From the NCBI GenBank assembly GCA_013397845.1, contig VZTG01003205.1:114503-178502 (forward strand): a DNA stretch of 64,000 bases. Direction: 5' to 3'. This stretch comes from Melanocharis versteri (Eukaryota > Chordata > Aves > Passeriformes > Melanocharitidae). The notes beneath the pieces are model-generated. The model saw nothing but the letters and a program-made list of their open reading frames with translations. It was not told the DNA's origin and did not search any database. The translations under genes and the position numbers were made by a program. Positions 12,793 through 24,866 of this stretch are shown here, one piece after another. How positions within the stretch are numbered: the first letter of the stretch is position 1; the number at the start of each line of letters is the position of its first letter.

Positions 12793-15700
12793 CAGAGTGT
12801 GGCAGCTGCTGCGTTTGGCAGAGCTCTTTGCTGCCTGCAGTTTAACTCCCTGGCAAGCGGGCTGCAATAACACTGGGTATTTACTCAGCTGTGCTTCTCC
12901 GGTGCATCCCGGGGAGAAAAGGTATGTTCTGGCCTCTTTAATCACTTCATTCCTCGCTGGAGTAAACAGGAGGAGCCACGGGGGGTTGTCTTGGCTTGCG
13001 AGGTTCTGCTGTGCACAGGGTTTGCTGCAAGAGACACCTCCACAATCAGAGCACAATGTCCTTGCTCTGGAAGGAGGGAAAGATGAGCTGGGGTGAGCAC
13101 AGATGTTAGAGGGAATGCAAAAAAGGGCTGATAACGGTCCAAACAACTGCTTTCCATCCCTACCAACAGACCAAGCACCATCTTAACTGGTGCACCCTGT
13201 GCTGCGTCCAAGGTGGGGCAATTTGTCACCACACAGACGTTGAAAAGGGTGGGGATCAGTGGGGTGAAAGCTCAAATTAAACCAAGGCTGTGCTGAGTTT
13301 CTGACATTGAAAACTGGCCTTTGCCAGGCCCTGTGCTCCAGCACCTCTGCGACCTTCAGGAGGGGCCACTGCAGCCTCTGATGAAGGGAAGTGCTCTGAA
13401 AAGGAGAAAAGTGCTGCAATAACATGAGCAGACAGCAGAGCTCTCTAAGAAGCATCTGGCCAATCCATTGCCACGAGTTTACGCTAAAAACTCTCACAAA
13501 CAGCAGTCACTGGTAGGTGCCTTAAAATATTGCCAGAGTTGGTTGGGAAATTCATGTTTGTTTTCCTTTTTTGTAAGCAAGCCCTGAAACACTCTTACAT
13601 GCTGACCATTATCCTAAGGAAAAATAAAGGTTTATTTCAAAAATTTGGATTGTTGTTTTTATTTTGGGCCACCAAGAAAGAGTAATTTCAGTTGAGCTCA
13701 GAGCTGAGGAATTTTTGCGCTGTCGTGGCCCTGGTGAGGACAGAAGGAAGGGTGGGCTGTGGCTGGGCAGGCAGAGGTGCAGGGATGCCTGCAGCTGCTG
13801 CAGGGTGGGACGAGGCTGCTCCTCTGCATCTGCTGCTCAGGAGCCTCCTCACCCCACACTCCACAGCATGCAGAGCTGCCCCCATCTCCAGGCAGGGCAC
13901 ATATCCTGGCCAGTGGCATGTAAGGTATCAAACGTGAAAGGACAAGTGTCTTTCACCAATATTTACAGCCAGGTTGGGTGCCCCACGTAAATATATCCAG
14001 AGTCCTAAGGAGACACAATTTACTTCTTCAGAATCCAGAGTGGGCTATTGTATGAGGCACATGTATGTGACTTAAAATGGCTTTTTAGCAGTGAATTTAA
14101 AATTAATTTCGTCTATAGTATCTATTATGTTAGTCTATCTTCAGGTTTTCAGCGTGGCACACATCAGTTTGTCTGGCACAGCAGCATGAGCCCCACCCCA
14201 GCAGGGGCTTCACCCAGAAAATGTCCAGTGCTCCAGAAGGATCCCTCACTTCTTCCCCTCACTAAGCTCTCCCTGGCTAAACAACGGGACTAAACAGCTT
14301 CTAAAGAAAAGAAGGTAAAATTCTGATAAAGTAGGATCCTCTTTTCAGACTTTCAGAATCTGAAGTTTTAATATAATGATTACTACGGGCAGAAATATCT
14401 CGGGTCCTGCAGCTCGATGACCTTCCAGTGCCATGGCAGGCTCTTTAGAAAAAATAAATTCTCAGATTTTAATTCCTTGGATTTTTCTCATCACTTTTAA
14501 AAAGAGCAGAGGTTACACATGTTTTTCACACAGTATTCCAGTACGTATAAGCTTTATCTCCCCGTCTCTTTTCCGCTTACATGTAATAAAAAAAAGTCAG
14601 AGGTAGAAAGTGAAGATAAAGGTAAAAAGGGCTAAGTGTCCCTGGGGGCAGATTTGCTGTACTACTTCCAACACTTTTAAAATTGAAAATGTGAAAACAC
14701 ATTTGACTGATGCTTCTACTTCTACATGGATATTCTTAGCTTCTTTACTGTGATTTATATGCAAGAATGAAATCTATATTGATTGATCAAGATCTAGCTC
14801 TGGATAATGAAAAATCCTAGATACTAGACTTATTTTGCATCACTGAATTTCTCTTTGTTTTTAGATAATGAGTGGGGATGGCCTAGCATTGAAAAAAAAA
14901 GTAATTGAATCAAATTAATCTTAGCTGGAATTCAGTGCACAGCATATTCTGAATTTTCTGATTTTCAGGAGGTCTGTGTTAATAACTTCTTTCAAGATGC
15001 TTTCCCCAGTTTTGTTGTTATTGAATTACGTTTCCAGGACTGTTGGATCCCCGTTAGCTTCTCAGGAAATTGCACTGATATGTCAGAAGAAACAAGGCAG
15101 AGATTCTGCTTTTTGTCTTCTAGTCTTAACATCAATCAATCCTGTCTATACCTAGACAACAGAAAGCTGATTTTTGGACCAAAAGAAGAATCCTATGAAA
15201 AATGGATTAATTTTTTCCCCCCAAATTTAGTTGGGTTGGATATTTTGAATTTGGGTGCCAGAAAACCTTTTCCTTCCTGATGCACTCCTGGGTCCATTGG
15301 GTTCATCTTCTGCACTGTCCCAGGCTCAGGATGCCTTGCTAAGGGTTTGAACTGCCTTCTTTGGCACAAAAAGGCTGAGTGATAATTCAGGGCAGACTGT
15401 GAATCCACTGCTTGGCAGGGGGAGAAATCAGTTCAACGTTTTGTGGGATGAGCCTGATCCTGGAGCTCGATTCCCAGCGCTGCTGGGTGCTCCACAATCC
15501 ACTCTGAGAGCTCCTCAGCTGGGTCTGAACACCCGCCCCAGTGCTGCCACTGCATCCTCCCCGGCCCATTGCTGGAAAATTATACTAAACTTACATTTTT
15601 TTGTAATTTCAGTCAGTCTCGTTCGCCTTTGCCTCGGGGGAAAGGAATTTTAAGTTTCTTTTCAAAGCACGGTTTCAAGCACTCGAGGCATGATGAGCTT

Positions 15701-15865
15701 AACATCTCAGCAGACTGGGAGCAGCACAGAAGATACACAAAAGATAACGACCATAAACAAATATCAACTCCAAACATCACCCCTGGCATGGTCAGAGACA
15801 CCTGGGCTGGGAAAAGAGAGATGAGAGAACAGAGAATGAGAACCTAATTAACATTGGAGGCAGAG
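12793..15865. other. Intergenic stretch between LTR clusters
   Basis: About 3 kb with no supported gene. AATAAAGG at about 13624 follows AT-rich sequence but no coding region leads to it. The open frames seen here are short, overlap one another on both strands and have no family resemblance I recognise. Confidence 0.5.
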
Positions 15866-15885
15866 GGATCCATAACCAATAGGAA

Positions 15886-15891
15886 ACCAAA
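15886..15891. repeat. Left target-site duplication of solo LTR A2
   Basis: ACCAAA is repeated exactly at 16169-16174. The sequence belongs to the host element, LTR B. Confidence 0.85.
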
Positions 15892-16168
15892 TGTTGCTGT
15901 GAGCTGCAGTAAAGAGCCGAGAACCACGCTAAGCCGAGTAGAAAGGAGAAGTGTGACAGACTTTATTTTGATTCTAACTTTTATACAGAGATATATACAT
16001 AATAGTGATTGGACAGTGTCATCCCACCCCCCAGGGGGATTGGGTGAAGCCTTACAGCTCCAGTTAGCAAAATGTAAGATTAGAAAGAGAGTAAAAATGT
16101 CCCAGTTTATCTTTGTTTTCCTACACGGTTCGTGAGAAGGAGAAAATTCTTAGGACTGCATGTCCACA
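15892..16168 (-). mobile_element. Solo LTR, family A copy 2, nested in LTR B
   Basis: This 277-base element reads TGTTGC...TCCACA on the + strand, so TGTGGA...GCAACA in its own sense, flanked by ACCAAA on both sides. On the minus strand it shows TGTATAAAAG and CAAAATAAAG promoter and poly(A) elements, then a GC-richer end. It is alignable over its whole length with 12115-12390. Its insertion splits a family B LTR, so A2 inserted after B. Confidence 0.87.
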
Positions 16169-16174
16169 ACCAAA
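16169..16174. repeat. Right target-site duplication of solo LTR A2
   Basis: ACCAAA is identical to 15886-15891. Confidence 0.85.
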
Positions 16175-16422
16175 TACTAAAAACTGTGTAACTTGGGACT
16201 AATGAACATCGAACCAATGAATTTCTATGGGTTTTGTCTGTAGAAGTACGTGAAAAATCTATTAAAATCCATGCATCACGGAGTGATTCTCTCAGCACAC
16301 CAGGGCTACGTGTGGATGAAATTATTTCTGCTGCACATCCTGGCCAGAATAAAGCAGTGCCTCGATTCTCTAACACTGAAGATGTTGTTGTAGGGGTTTT
16401 TCTTCCTGCAGTTTTGGTGACA

Positions 16423-19414
16423 CCATCGCCGGTGCTGCCGCATCCTCCCTGCCCTGCCACCCCTCCTGGGCCTCAGCACCTTCTGCCACGGCGGCAGCTG
16501 GAGGGTTAAAAGTCTGCTCTGAGCTTTTTGTGGCTTCTTTCCAAAAGGTTTCAGTTAACACCAAAGGTCTCCTTATAGCTCGCTCACTTTAATAGATTTT
16601 TCCCATCGAGTTCTCACTTTATAGACTATCATTTCCTTTTCTGCAGGAGAGCTATTTTCTGGGTCACTGATCCAACCAACTTAAAAGGGATTTCATTGAT
16701 TAGATTTTACTGGTGGTTACTTCAACCACAATGGCACAAGTTGCTCGTACCTGCTGACAGCTGTGGGCCTTGCTTTGGTGCCCTGGCTCTGTACACTCTT
16801 CTTCAAGTGAAGTTCCTCTCTCCTGCCTTGATTGCTTGCTAATTACTGAGCACCTTCTGTACGCTCTCACTACCTCGGTTGCTTTTGTTCTTTCACTTTT
16901 CAGTGCCCCAGGTCAGCTGCGTGGGGAGCTGTTCCTGACAAAATCCCCTCTTTGCTGTGGGTGGCACCTCGTTCCTCCCATTTCTCCGTGTTTGCTCCTT
17001 GCAGTCACACAGAAAGCCTCCAGCTGAAGCACTGCGTTCAGCCAGCATCCTGCAAACAGGTGGAGTGGGGAGAGCAACACTTCCAAAGCAAAATGTTTTA
17101 AAGAAGGATTTCTTTTTTAAGTGAAAAATTACCTGACTAACATCGAAGGGTCCTCCCTTCGTACTCTTGACTTTTGATGCTTCACACTGCTGTGTTTTTC
17201 TGTATGAAAGATTGGTAGGTCGTGTCTGTTAGAAACACAAATTGATTATCAAGACAGGCATTTCTTCAAATGCCCCACGAAAAGGTACAACTCCCTCTTG
17301 ACTCCTGAGCCATGCAGATTCCATGCCCTAAGTTCAGTTGTTTTCTCAGCATGGTGTTGTTTGTGCTGCTCCAGCAGTGTGATTCTCTTCCAGCCTCCCA
17401 GACTTTTCACCAATCCATAACGCTCTGCAGAATGATGGCCTGTGCATCTCTCACTGCCTTTGTTTTAAGGGGTAACAGGTGGAATTTAAGGAGAAATTGC
17501 TCTGATTTCTGCCGTTGGAGCAATGAAGGTGCCAAACTGTCATAAGAAAGCAATTACTGCGATTATAATTACTATAACCTCCATTGCAGCAGAATTTAAC
17601 CCAATGCTTTCCCCTTTGTGAAGCACCCTGCAGGCTCTGATTAATGGTGTGTCTGCAGTGTCTATGGAAGAAACAAACACCTTGCCCCTCTGCAGGTGAG
17701 AAACTGAGGCACAGAAGTCGCCAGCTCACCCAGATCCCATCAGGATTCCTGTTTGTCAGTGCCAGCCCCATCTCTTCTGTCAGTCCTGGACGCTGGAGAG
17801 CTGCACACGTGGTCCTGGTCTGCTCTCTGTGACACCACACTTGGTAAGAGTTTTGGATTTGTTTCTGAGGTTCGTGATGGTGCAGGGGAGTGAAAGAACC
17901 CCAGTGAATGTACAAGCCGTGCTAAAACATGAAGCAGAAGAGATGATACTGCACAGTGTAAAATCTATGAGTGCCAGCAAGAGAGGAGTTCTCTTCACAG
18001 ATTTTAAGAAAATGACTGTTCAGAGCAATCATTCAAGTGGTTTGTAACTTGCTACTTCCAGATTAATTTCCTTTCCTCTGAAATAGCTGCATTCCTGGCT
18101 AGAAGCTCCATGCTTCTCTTTGTGCTAAACAAAGTGCAATGGCCTGATGAGAAAGGATATAATTTTCTTCCTGCTTCTTTAAAAAACCTCCTGACCACCA
18201 GCCCGAGAGGGTTTACAGGTTGTTGAGCACTTCCAGAAAGGAACAGGAGCAGTGGCTGGGCTGGTACAAAAGTGCCTGGCTCCATTACCAGTGCCAGTGG
18301 AGAAACCTCTCTGTTTCTCTCATTTCTGGAATCTGATCCTGAAGCCCTTCTGCTTCCTGCAGTCATGAGGAGCACTAAACATGGTCTTGCAGCATCAGGA
18401 AGTGGAAGCTGAAGTGCAGAGAAACTCTATCATTCTCCTCATGTCCCTTGGCAGATCCAGAGGGAAGGAACCGAGGGTGACAGCCCCCTGCTCATTCCCT
18501 TTTCCCTACAGGACGTGGCCCTTTCTCTGCACTTCATCTCCCGAGCAGAGATCTCTCTGTTTGCTCTCACAGCTGTCCTGGTACATTATAGCAACGTGAC
18601 AATCAATTAACTGCACACTCTATCAGAATAAAGAAGCCACCCCACCTTATATAACTCTTTTTAATTGTTTTCTTACATTATAGCATTTTGCTAAACTTAT
18701 TCTGCCATAATTCACATCATTTAATTTCTCAAAGTGCTAATAAAATAATTGCTTCCTTCCTGTAGACAGAGTGCCTGAAATGTCTTCTCTCATTCAGAAC
18801 ATTATAAAAAGTGCTTGTCATGAATGCTTAAAAGGACTGTTTTATTCACAAGATTCAATACAAAATTATTCTCTGCAGAGTCTGCATTGTGTCTCAGACA
18901 GCCACAAAGGTGCAAGAAACCTACCCAGACACTTCCTTGCCTACTGGGACTACCTGCACTGGGGAAAGTCACCTCGAGGTGAAAAGCATGGCAAGTCTCA
19001 TGAGCAAAGCTCTGTGGGCTAGTGGAAATCTCCTGCCCTATTGCCCTCATACAACAGCTTGAAAATAAAACACAAAATTCAAAACACGAGTAAGGAACTC
19101 ATACTACCATAGATCCTCTTGCAGAGAGAGACTGAACAAAAGTAACCTTCGTGATTTACACCTTCAGTCCTGGGAAAGAGAACCTCCTATCGTGGGGACA
19201 TTCTGTGCATTTCAAACCTGGGTCAATAACCCGTGTCTGCAATTTAGACTTCCCTACACTTCTGCCAGTTACATCCACCCTGTTTTCAGGAATGTGGACT
19301 CATGCCAGATCCAGTTTTGGACCTCGCTGGGCACAAGCTTTCTTCTCTGTGCTTTTTCTCTCACAGTGAATTAGCATGGGGACACCTCTGAACTGTGGAA
19401 AGGTTCCTGGGGGA
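16423..19414. other. Intergenic stretch, no recognised feature
   Basis: About 3 kb. The sequence is mixed, with no exon-like block showing family resemblance, no tandem array and no LTR ends that I could recognise. Confidence 0.5.
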
Positions 19415-19800
19415 TGAGCAGCAAAATAAGTGCCCGGAGTGCTGCTGCAGCAGAGGAGTCACAGGATGCTGGGCTGCATCAGCCAGGGCGTCACCAGCAG
19501 AGCCAGAGCCGTCACTGTCCCTCTCAGTGCTTGACAGGCCATGCCTGGAACACAGGCTTGGTCCCTGCTAGTCAAAAAAAAAATGTGGACAGGTTGGAAA
19601 GGGTCCAGAGAAGGGCCACAAAGATGATCCGAAGCCTGGAGAGCTGCCACATGAGGAAAGGCTGAGAACTGAGGGTTTTAATTCCTGAGGGGGGGAAAAA
19701 AGGCTTAGGGGAAACCTTATGAGCGTGTTCCAGTGTTGGGGATAACAGAGCAGCCAGAATTCTCCGTGATGGACATGTGAGGAAGGGGATTGCAGAGCAT
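19415..19800 (+). mobile_element. CR1 LINE fragment
   Basis: The + strand carries diagnostic CR1 3'-region phrases in order: CTGGGCTGCATCAGCCAGGG, GACAGGTTGGAAAGGGTCCA, GAGAAGGGCCACAAAGATGA, TGAGGAAAGGCTGAGA and a GGGGAAACCTTATGAGCG analogue. A block is missing around an A-run at about 19575. It is decayed, with no open frame. Confidence 0.85.
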
Positions 19801-20103
19801 CCTGTATATTGCCCAGGTAAAACTCACATTTTCTGGTTCTGCCCAGCTCCCCTCTGCAGTCAGGTGGTTTACTACCAAGCTTCACACTCTTTTAGCAGTC
19901 GTGTTGATTACATTGATTTGGAAAATCCTCAGTAGGATTCCGGCCTAAGTCAGACAAAGATCACACAAACTCCAAAGGCAGAGCCTTTACTGACAGCCTC
20001 ATCAGCTGCACAGGCCCAAAATTTCATAGCCTGGACGAGATTAACAAGAGGCTGCTGCAGTGCCAGCAGGGCTGGCATTGATAGGTTGCAATGTCCTCAA
20101 AAC

Positions 20104-20375
20104 ATATCCAATAAAAAACCAAGTACTGAGAAATGTGTGACTTAGGACCAATGAACATTGAACCAATGAATTTCTATGGGTTTTGAGTGTATAAGTATCT
20201 AAAAAATCTAATAAAATTCATGTGTCATGGAGTGATTCTCTCTGCACACCCGGGCTATGTGTGGATGAAATTATTTCTGTTGCACATCCTGGCCAGAATA
20301 AAGTAATGCCTCGAATCTCTAACACTAAAAATGTTGTTGAAGAGTTTTTTTGTCTTTGCCACAGTTTCAGTGACA
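20104..20375 (+). mobile_element. LTR family B copy 2 (partial or solo)
   Basis: It aligns with LTR B copy 1: ACCAATGAACATTGAACCAA, TGGAGTGATTCTCTCTGCAC, TGTGTGGATGAAATTATTTC, TGGCCAGAATAAAGTAATGC and the end CAGTGACA. Unlike copy 1 it has no family A LTR at the ACCAAA-equivalent site, so it shows the empty-site arrangement. The left edge and target duplication could not be defined. Confidence 0.7.
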
Positions 20376-22149
20376 GCAAGTGCTTGACCCTCCCTCAGAC
20401 TTTTCACGCCAAAGTGCAGGGCACTGTGGTGCGTGCTGCTGGAAAGGAGCACAAACACAGACAAGGTGTTTTCCCCATGTGAAACCGAGGGAGGATCTGC
20501 ACACCCAGTGCCCAGCCCCTTCTCTGCACGCTGCCAGCAGCTAGGCTGAGCTGGAGCTGCACACGAGTGCTTGGCAGGTGTTTGCAGGGTCCAGATTTCT
20601 GTGTTCTCTTAGGTATTGCATCACCTCACCAGGCAAAGATGGCTGGGAACAACAGGCAGTTCTGGACTCAGCACCTCACTCGTGCTATTCCTGTTCGAGG
20701 AGCAGCGGGGTGTTGAAGAGCAGCTGGGCTGATTTCATGCCTGATGGTGAGAAACCTGAGCTCTTCATCCAGCTGTTTATCATTATTATTGTTATAAAAC
20801 TGCAGGTCGGTTCACGCTCCATTCTGCAGTACAGAGATTTTTTTTCAACTTTCAGTGTGTCACTTTCTAAGACATTTGTAATTGGATCCTGTCTGTCAGC
20901 ATCTCTGTCTGAGGGCTTTACATTGCACCAACCACAGCAGGGGACGTCTGAAATTCAGGGCTGGGTTTTCTCAAATGCATACAAGAGATGGAAACAGCTA
21001 AATCTTAGCGATGGACACAGGAGGGGGAGGGGAATTAGGCACAAAATTCAGCTGGTGACTAAGAAAAATAAACTGTAAGTCCAGGGAAGAAACACCTCAG
21101 GCAGTGTGTGTTACAATGATGGAATAAATCTGTTGCTAATACTTTATAAGCAAGAATCAGCTCTCTGGTTTATGTATCACTTCTGAGCTCTTCACACACT
21201 CCACTCCTCAAGAAAAAAAATAATAGAAGGAAATTAATCACCCTGAACATTAATTGCTCACATTTGATTAGCCAGCCTTTGAAAACAGATGTGACATAGA
21301 AATAGAAAAAGTCATTGGTAGTATTGACTGGACATCTCTGCCAGAGAAAAAAAAAAAATTAAAAAATAGCACTACTGCCTGGTTAATAGAAATGGCACTG
21401 AGGTGCAGAAAGGATCACCTGGATTTCTGAACTCCTTCTCAGAAAGGACTTTGGGTGCTGTTGGATCAAGTAGTCCAAGACTTTGTCAGCAGTTTATATC
21501 CAAAGAATTATGTAGGTGCAATTGAAACTTTATACAGCTTTGTCCCACAGGATTAAGGATGGCAAATCATATATAGTAATATAAAAATTAATTCTTTATT
21601 ATGATAATTATTAGACTAAAAAAATCTTAATCAGAATTATTTACTACATAGCGTGGAGAGCTATAACTACTAGTGCAGCATAGTGCACTATTTTTGAAAC
21701 AATACTGAATATTACATTAAAACTAGCCAAAACAATTATAAAGTAGAGATCAATGTTACTCACCCAGACCAACAACTCTTTCACTCAGCCTTCCAGGAGT
21801 GAGCTTGAGAGTCATCCCCACTCGAAGGAGGAATTTCCACACACATTCTAAGGTGTCAGAAGAGCTGCTGTCAAAAGGTGGGACTGGGCTTTTATAGAGT
21901 AAAGATCCCAGGCCATCTGTCAGCTCAGCAGGTAAATATCTGTATTGTCACCTGGTGCTTCACCAGCTCTGCCACGTATTCATCTCACTGTCAGGATATT
22001 TAATTCAAGTTCAGACAGTCAGGCTGGTTCCAGCATCATTCAACACCAAAAGCACGGTGAGTCCCTCCCTCCTCCCTTCCCCACTGACAGCTTTGCAAAC
22101 AGGGTGAAGTTTGAGTTGTTTCACCCCCACTGCAGGCACAGCATCCTGC
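20376..22149. other. Intergenic stretch, AT-rich
   Basis: No gene was recognised. A 166-codon open frame at 20578-21078 has no family resemblance or splice context that I recognise. 21540-21730 is markedly AT-rich. Confidence 0.5.
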
Positions 22150-22420
22150 TGCAGGTGATTACTGCACCACTGTCCTGGGCAGCCTGTTCCAATTCCTGAC
22201 AACGCTTTCAATGAAGAAATTTTTCCTAATCTCCCATGAAAACCTCCCCTGCACAACCTGGGGCTCTTTCCTCTTGGTCCTGTCACTTCTACCTGGGAGA
22301 AAAGATGAGCCCCCACCTCGCTACAGCCTCCTCTCAGGCACTTGTAGAGAGTGAGAAGGTTCCCCTGACCCTCATTTTCTCCAGGATGAGCCCACCCAAC
22401 TCCCTCAGCTGCTCCTTGTC
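22150..22420 (-). mobile_element. CR1 LINE 3' fragment (antisense on +)
   Basis: Reverse-complement CR1 landmarks are present in order: CACTGTCCTGGGCAGCCTGT, TTTTCCTAATCTCCCATGAA, CCTCTTGGTCCTGTCACTTC, and TAGAGAGTGAGAAGGTTCCC to CCCTCAGCTGCTCC. It corresponds to the same CR1 segment as the one at 38169. Confidence 0.87.
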
Positions 22421-23600
22421 AGATTTGTGGTCTAGGGAGTCTCTAGTTCCTCTTCACAGTGACAGAGGAGTGAAAGGACAACTCGAATGAGACCTAAGGC
22501 TCCTCAGACATCAGCATTCCTGTTCCTGCAGTTGGATGGGAAATTAGAACACCACAGAGTCAACAAATCTTGGAGTAGGAAATCCCATCCTGTTTGGAGT
22601 TCAGAGCACAGCCAGGGGTTGGAGTCCAATCTCAGTAACGAAGTTTCTATTAACTCTTAACTAGGAAATGTAGCGCTAATAGCTGAGTGTCAAACTGCCA
22701 TTTTTGCTGTGGTATGTATAGGCAAAAGTGCAAAACATGAGTGTGTTGACACTAAGACTTTGCAAGACATTTAAAGTATGAATTGCATAACAACAATCTA
22801 ACTGGGAGAAATATTCTCTCACAGCTGTCCGAGAAAACAAGGTTAACAGTCTGAATAGACTGCTGCAAATTACATGGGGCAGAAACAAATTTGGTAAAAC
22901 TGAAAATTCAGATTCACTCACATGCTTCGGTGGTTTTCTCAAAGCAGAGTAAGGTGGAATTCCAGTGCTGCGTTTAACCACGTCTCCAGTGTTTGAGGAT
23001 GTGGGAGCTGGTGCTGGATGTAAACTTCCTGACAGTTCACACGTGTTGTTCTGATCCCACAGGCACAGCAGAGCTCTTGTCAGTCAGGTTCCCTGACACA
23101 GTGGGGAGTTGTAGCCTGTTAACAGAAAGATCAAAATACAGATTGACTGGATGCTTAAGCTTCACAGACACCCCTTTCACAATAAGCAGAGCAGTACAGC
23201 AAACTGGGAGGGTGAGCTATAGAGAAAACATCAAAAATGTACAGTTCCATCTAGCCTTATGGATAACTTTCCCTTTTTCTTTTTCTCTTGAGTACCTATT
23301 TCTCTTCCAGGAGAGGACATTCCACGAGTGATTATCATATTATCACCAGGTCCCGCCAGTCATTAATAATTTTTGGAGCATAAAGAGGATTAATAAATGT
23401 TAAATAGCATCTTGGAATCTTAAAGGAGAAAATTGGGAAAAAAAACCAACTGGATGCATGCACATGGCCCAGGAGACAGCACCTGGCATCTGCAAAAGCA
23501 AACCGACTTTTTTTGGTGTGCAAATCCCAAGACTAGGTTGTTTTTTGGTTGGTTTTAATTTTGAGGGGGGGTTGGTTTTTTTGGTTTTTGGGGTTTTTTT
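22421..23600. other. Region upstream of the ETV4 promoter
   Basis: No gene was recognised. From about 23534 to 23604 there is a G/T-rich low-complexity run (TTGGTTTT-like with G7 and T9 tracts) marking the edge of the GC-rising promoter region. Confidence 0.5.
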
Positions 23601-23739
23601 TTAATGTTCAAGTCCCTTAACATTTGCATGAGTAAAACTGATTTTGATAGCCATGGCCTTAGTTATTTTCGCTCCGGTTGGATGAGTGAGATTTCTTCCA
23701 AGTCTTGTTGAAACTTCCTCAGAACAGAACTGAACGTAC

Positions 23740-24095
23740 GTGAAGAGCGTTTGAAAATGACGGCAAAGAGTGTTTGAAGCCGACTGCAGAGTGTTTGCGA
23801 ACGCCTGCGATGTGGGACACACGGACACGGCGTGGGCCCGGCTGGAGCCCGGGCAGCCGCTCATGAATGAACTGCGGGAGGATTCCATTTTTTTTATGAA
23901 TGGGAGCTCGGCACTGAATGAACAGCGGGGCTCTGCGATGTGATTGGTCCGCCGGGGCAGAAGCCACGCCCACCAATGAATGGGTGACGGCCGAGGCGAG
24001 CGGGGATTGGCGGGCGCGCCGCAGCGCAGGGCTTCATTCACAAACTCGATGAAACAAAGGAGTGGGCGAGCCGGGCCCGTGAGCGAGGGGCCAAT
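23740..24095 (+). promoter_or_regulatory. ETV4: Presumed ETV4 CpG-island promoter
   Basis: CpG density rises sharply here, directly upstream of the assembly gap and the first visible ETV4 exon. CCAAT boxes occur in both orientations (ATTGG at 23943 and 24006, CCAAT at 23973 and 24091). A GC/CACCC-type box (CCACGCCC) lies near 23963. TGAATG occurs four times on + (23864, 23897, 23915, 23977) and once inverted (24035). GAGYGTTTG occurs three times (23745, 23768, 23789). No TATA box is obvious. Assignment to ETV4 is inferred from position and orientation; the transcription start is probably in or near the gap. Confidence 0.55.
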
Positions 24096-24582
24096 NNNNN
24101 NNNNNNNNNNNNNNNNNNNNNNNNNNNNNNNNNNNNNNNNNNNNNNNNNNNNNNNNNNNNNNNNNNNNNNNNNNNNNNNNNNNNNNNNNNNNNNNNNNNN
24201 NNNNNNNNNNNNNNNNNNNNNNNNNNNNNNNNNNNNNNNNNNNNNNNNNNNNNNNNNNNNNNNNNNNNNNNNNNNNNNNNNNNNNNNNNNNNNNNNNNNN
24301 NNNNNNNNNNNNNNNNNNNNNNNNNNNNNNNNNNNNNNNNNNNNNNNNNNNNNNNNNNNNNNNNNNNNNNNNNNNNNNNNNNNNNNNNNNNNNNNNNNNN
24401 NNNNNNNNNNNNNNNNNNNNNNNNNNNNNNNNNNNNNNNNNNNNNNNNNNNNNNNNNNNNNNNNNNNNNNNNNNNNNNNNNNNNNNNNNNNNNNNNNNNN
24501 NNNNNNNNNNNNNNNNNNNNNNNNNNNNNNNNNNNNNNNNNNNNNNNNNNNNNNNNNNNNNNNNNNNNNNNNNNNNNNNNNN
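24096..24582. other. Assembly gap (487 N)
   Basis: A run of 487 undetermined bases between CpG-island sequence and a GC-rich minisatellite. True length is unknown. The missing 5' ETV4 exons (5' UTR and roughly the first 50-70 codons by family comparison) may lie in it. Confidence 0.99.
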
Positions 24583-24866
24583 CCGCGCCCGGAGCATCCC
24601 GCGGTCTGTGCCCGGAGCATCCCGCGGTCTGTGCCCGGAGCATCCCGCGCTCCGTGCCCAGAGCATCCCGCGGTCCCTGCCCGGAGCATCCCGCGGTCCC
24701 TGCCCGGAGCATCCCGCGGTCCGCACCCGGAGCATCCCGAGGTCCCTGCCCGGAGCATCCCGCGCCCCGCGCCCGGAGCATCCCGCGGTCCCTGCCCGGA
24801 GCATCCCGGGATCCGCACCCGGAGCATCCCGAGGTCCCTGCCCGGAGCATCCCGCGCCCCGCGCCC
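24583..24866. repeat. 23-bp GC-rich minisatellite with 92-bp higher-order repeat
   Basis: Twelve units beginning GGAGCATCCCG start every 23 bases from 24591 to 24844; the array is cut on the left by the gap. Unit variants cycle in a block of four (GGTCCCTG, GGTCCGCAC, AGGTCCCTG, CGCCCCGCG) that repeats twice, giving a 92-base higher-order period. The array ends about 35 bases before an ETV4 splice acceptor. As 23 is not a multiple of 3 and stops are rare, long spurious frames open on both strands. Confidence 0.95.

Larger units (their letters stand above)
15866..16422 (+). mobile_element. LTR family B copy 1, interrupted by solo LTR A2
   Basis: The flanks of solo LTR A2 join into one sequence that aligns with 20104-20375. 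Shared landmarks are CCAATA, GAACCAATGAATTTCTATGG, TGATTCTCT, GTGGATGAAATTATTTCTG, CCTGGCCAGAATAAAG and TCTCTAACACT, ending in GTGACA at 16422. The AATAAAG poly(A)-type signal and the CA end indicate + orientation. It resembles ERVL-type avian LTRs by general organisation. The left boundary is uncertain because homology fades before about 15866. Confidence 0.7.

Noticed and set aside
19915..20100. Possible additional minus-strand LTR fragment before LTR B copy 2
   Set aside because: Some U5-like composition on the minus strand, but no TG...CA ends, no duplication and no second copy in the window to align.
20578..21078. 166-codon + strand frame in the MEOX1-ETV4 desert
   Set aside because: No recognisable domain or motif, no repeat or exon context, and composition like the surrounding non-coding DNA.
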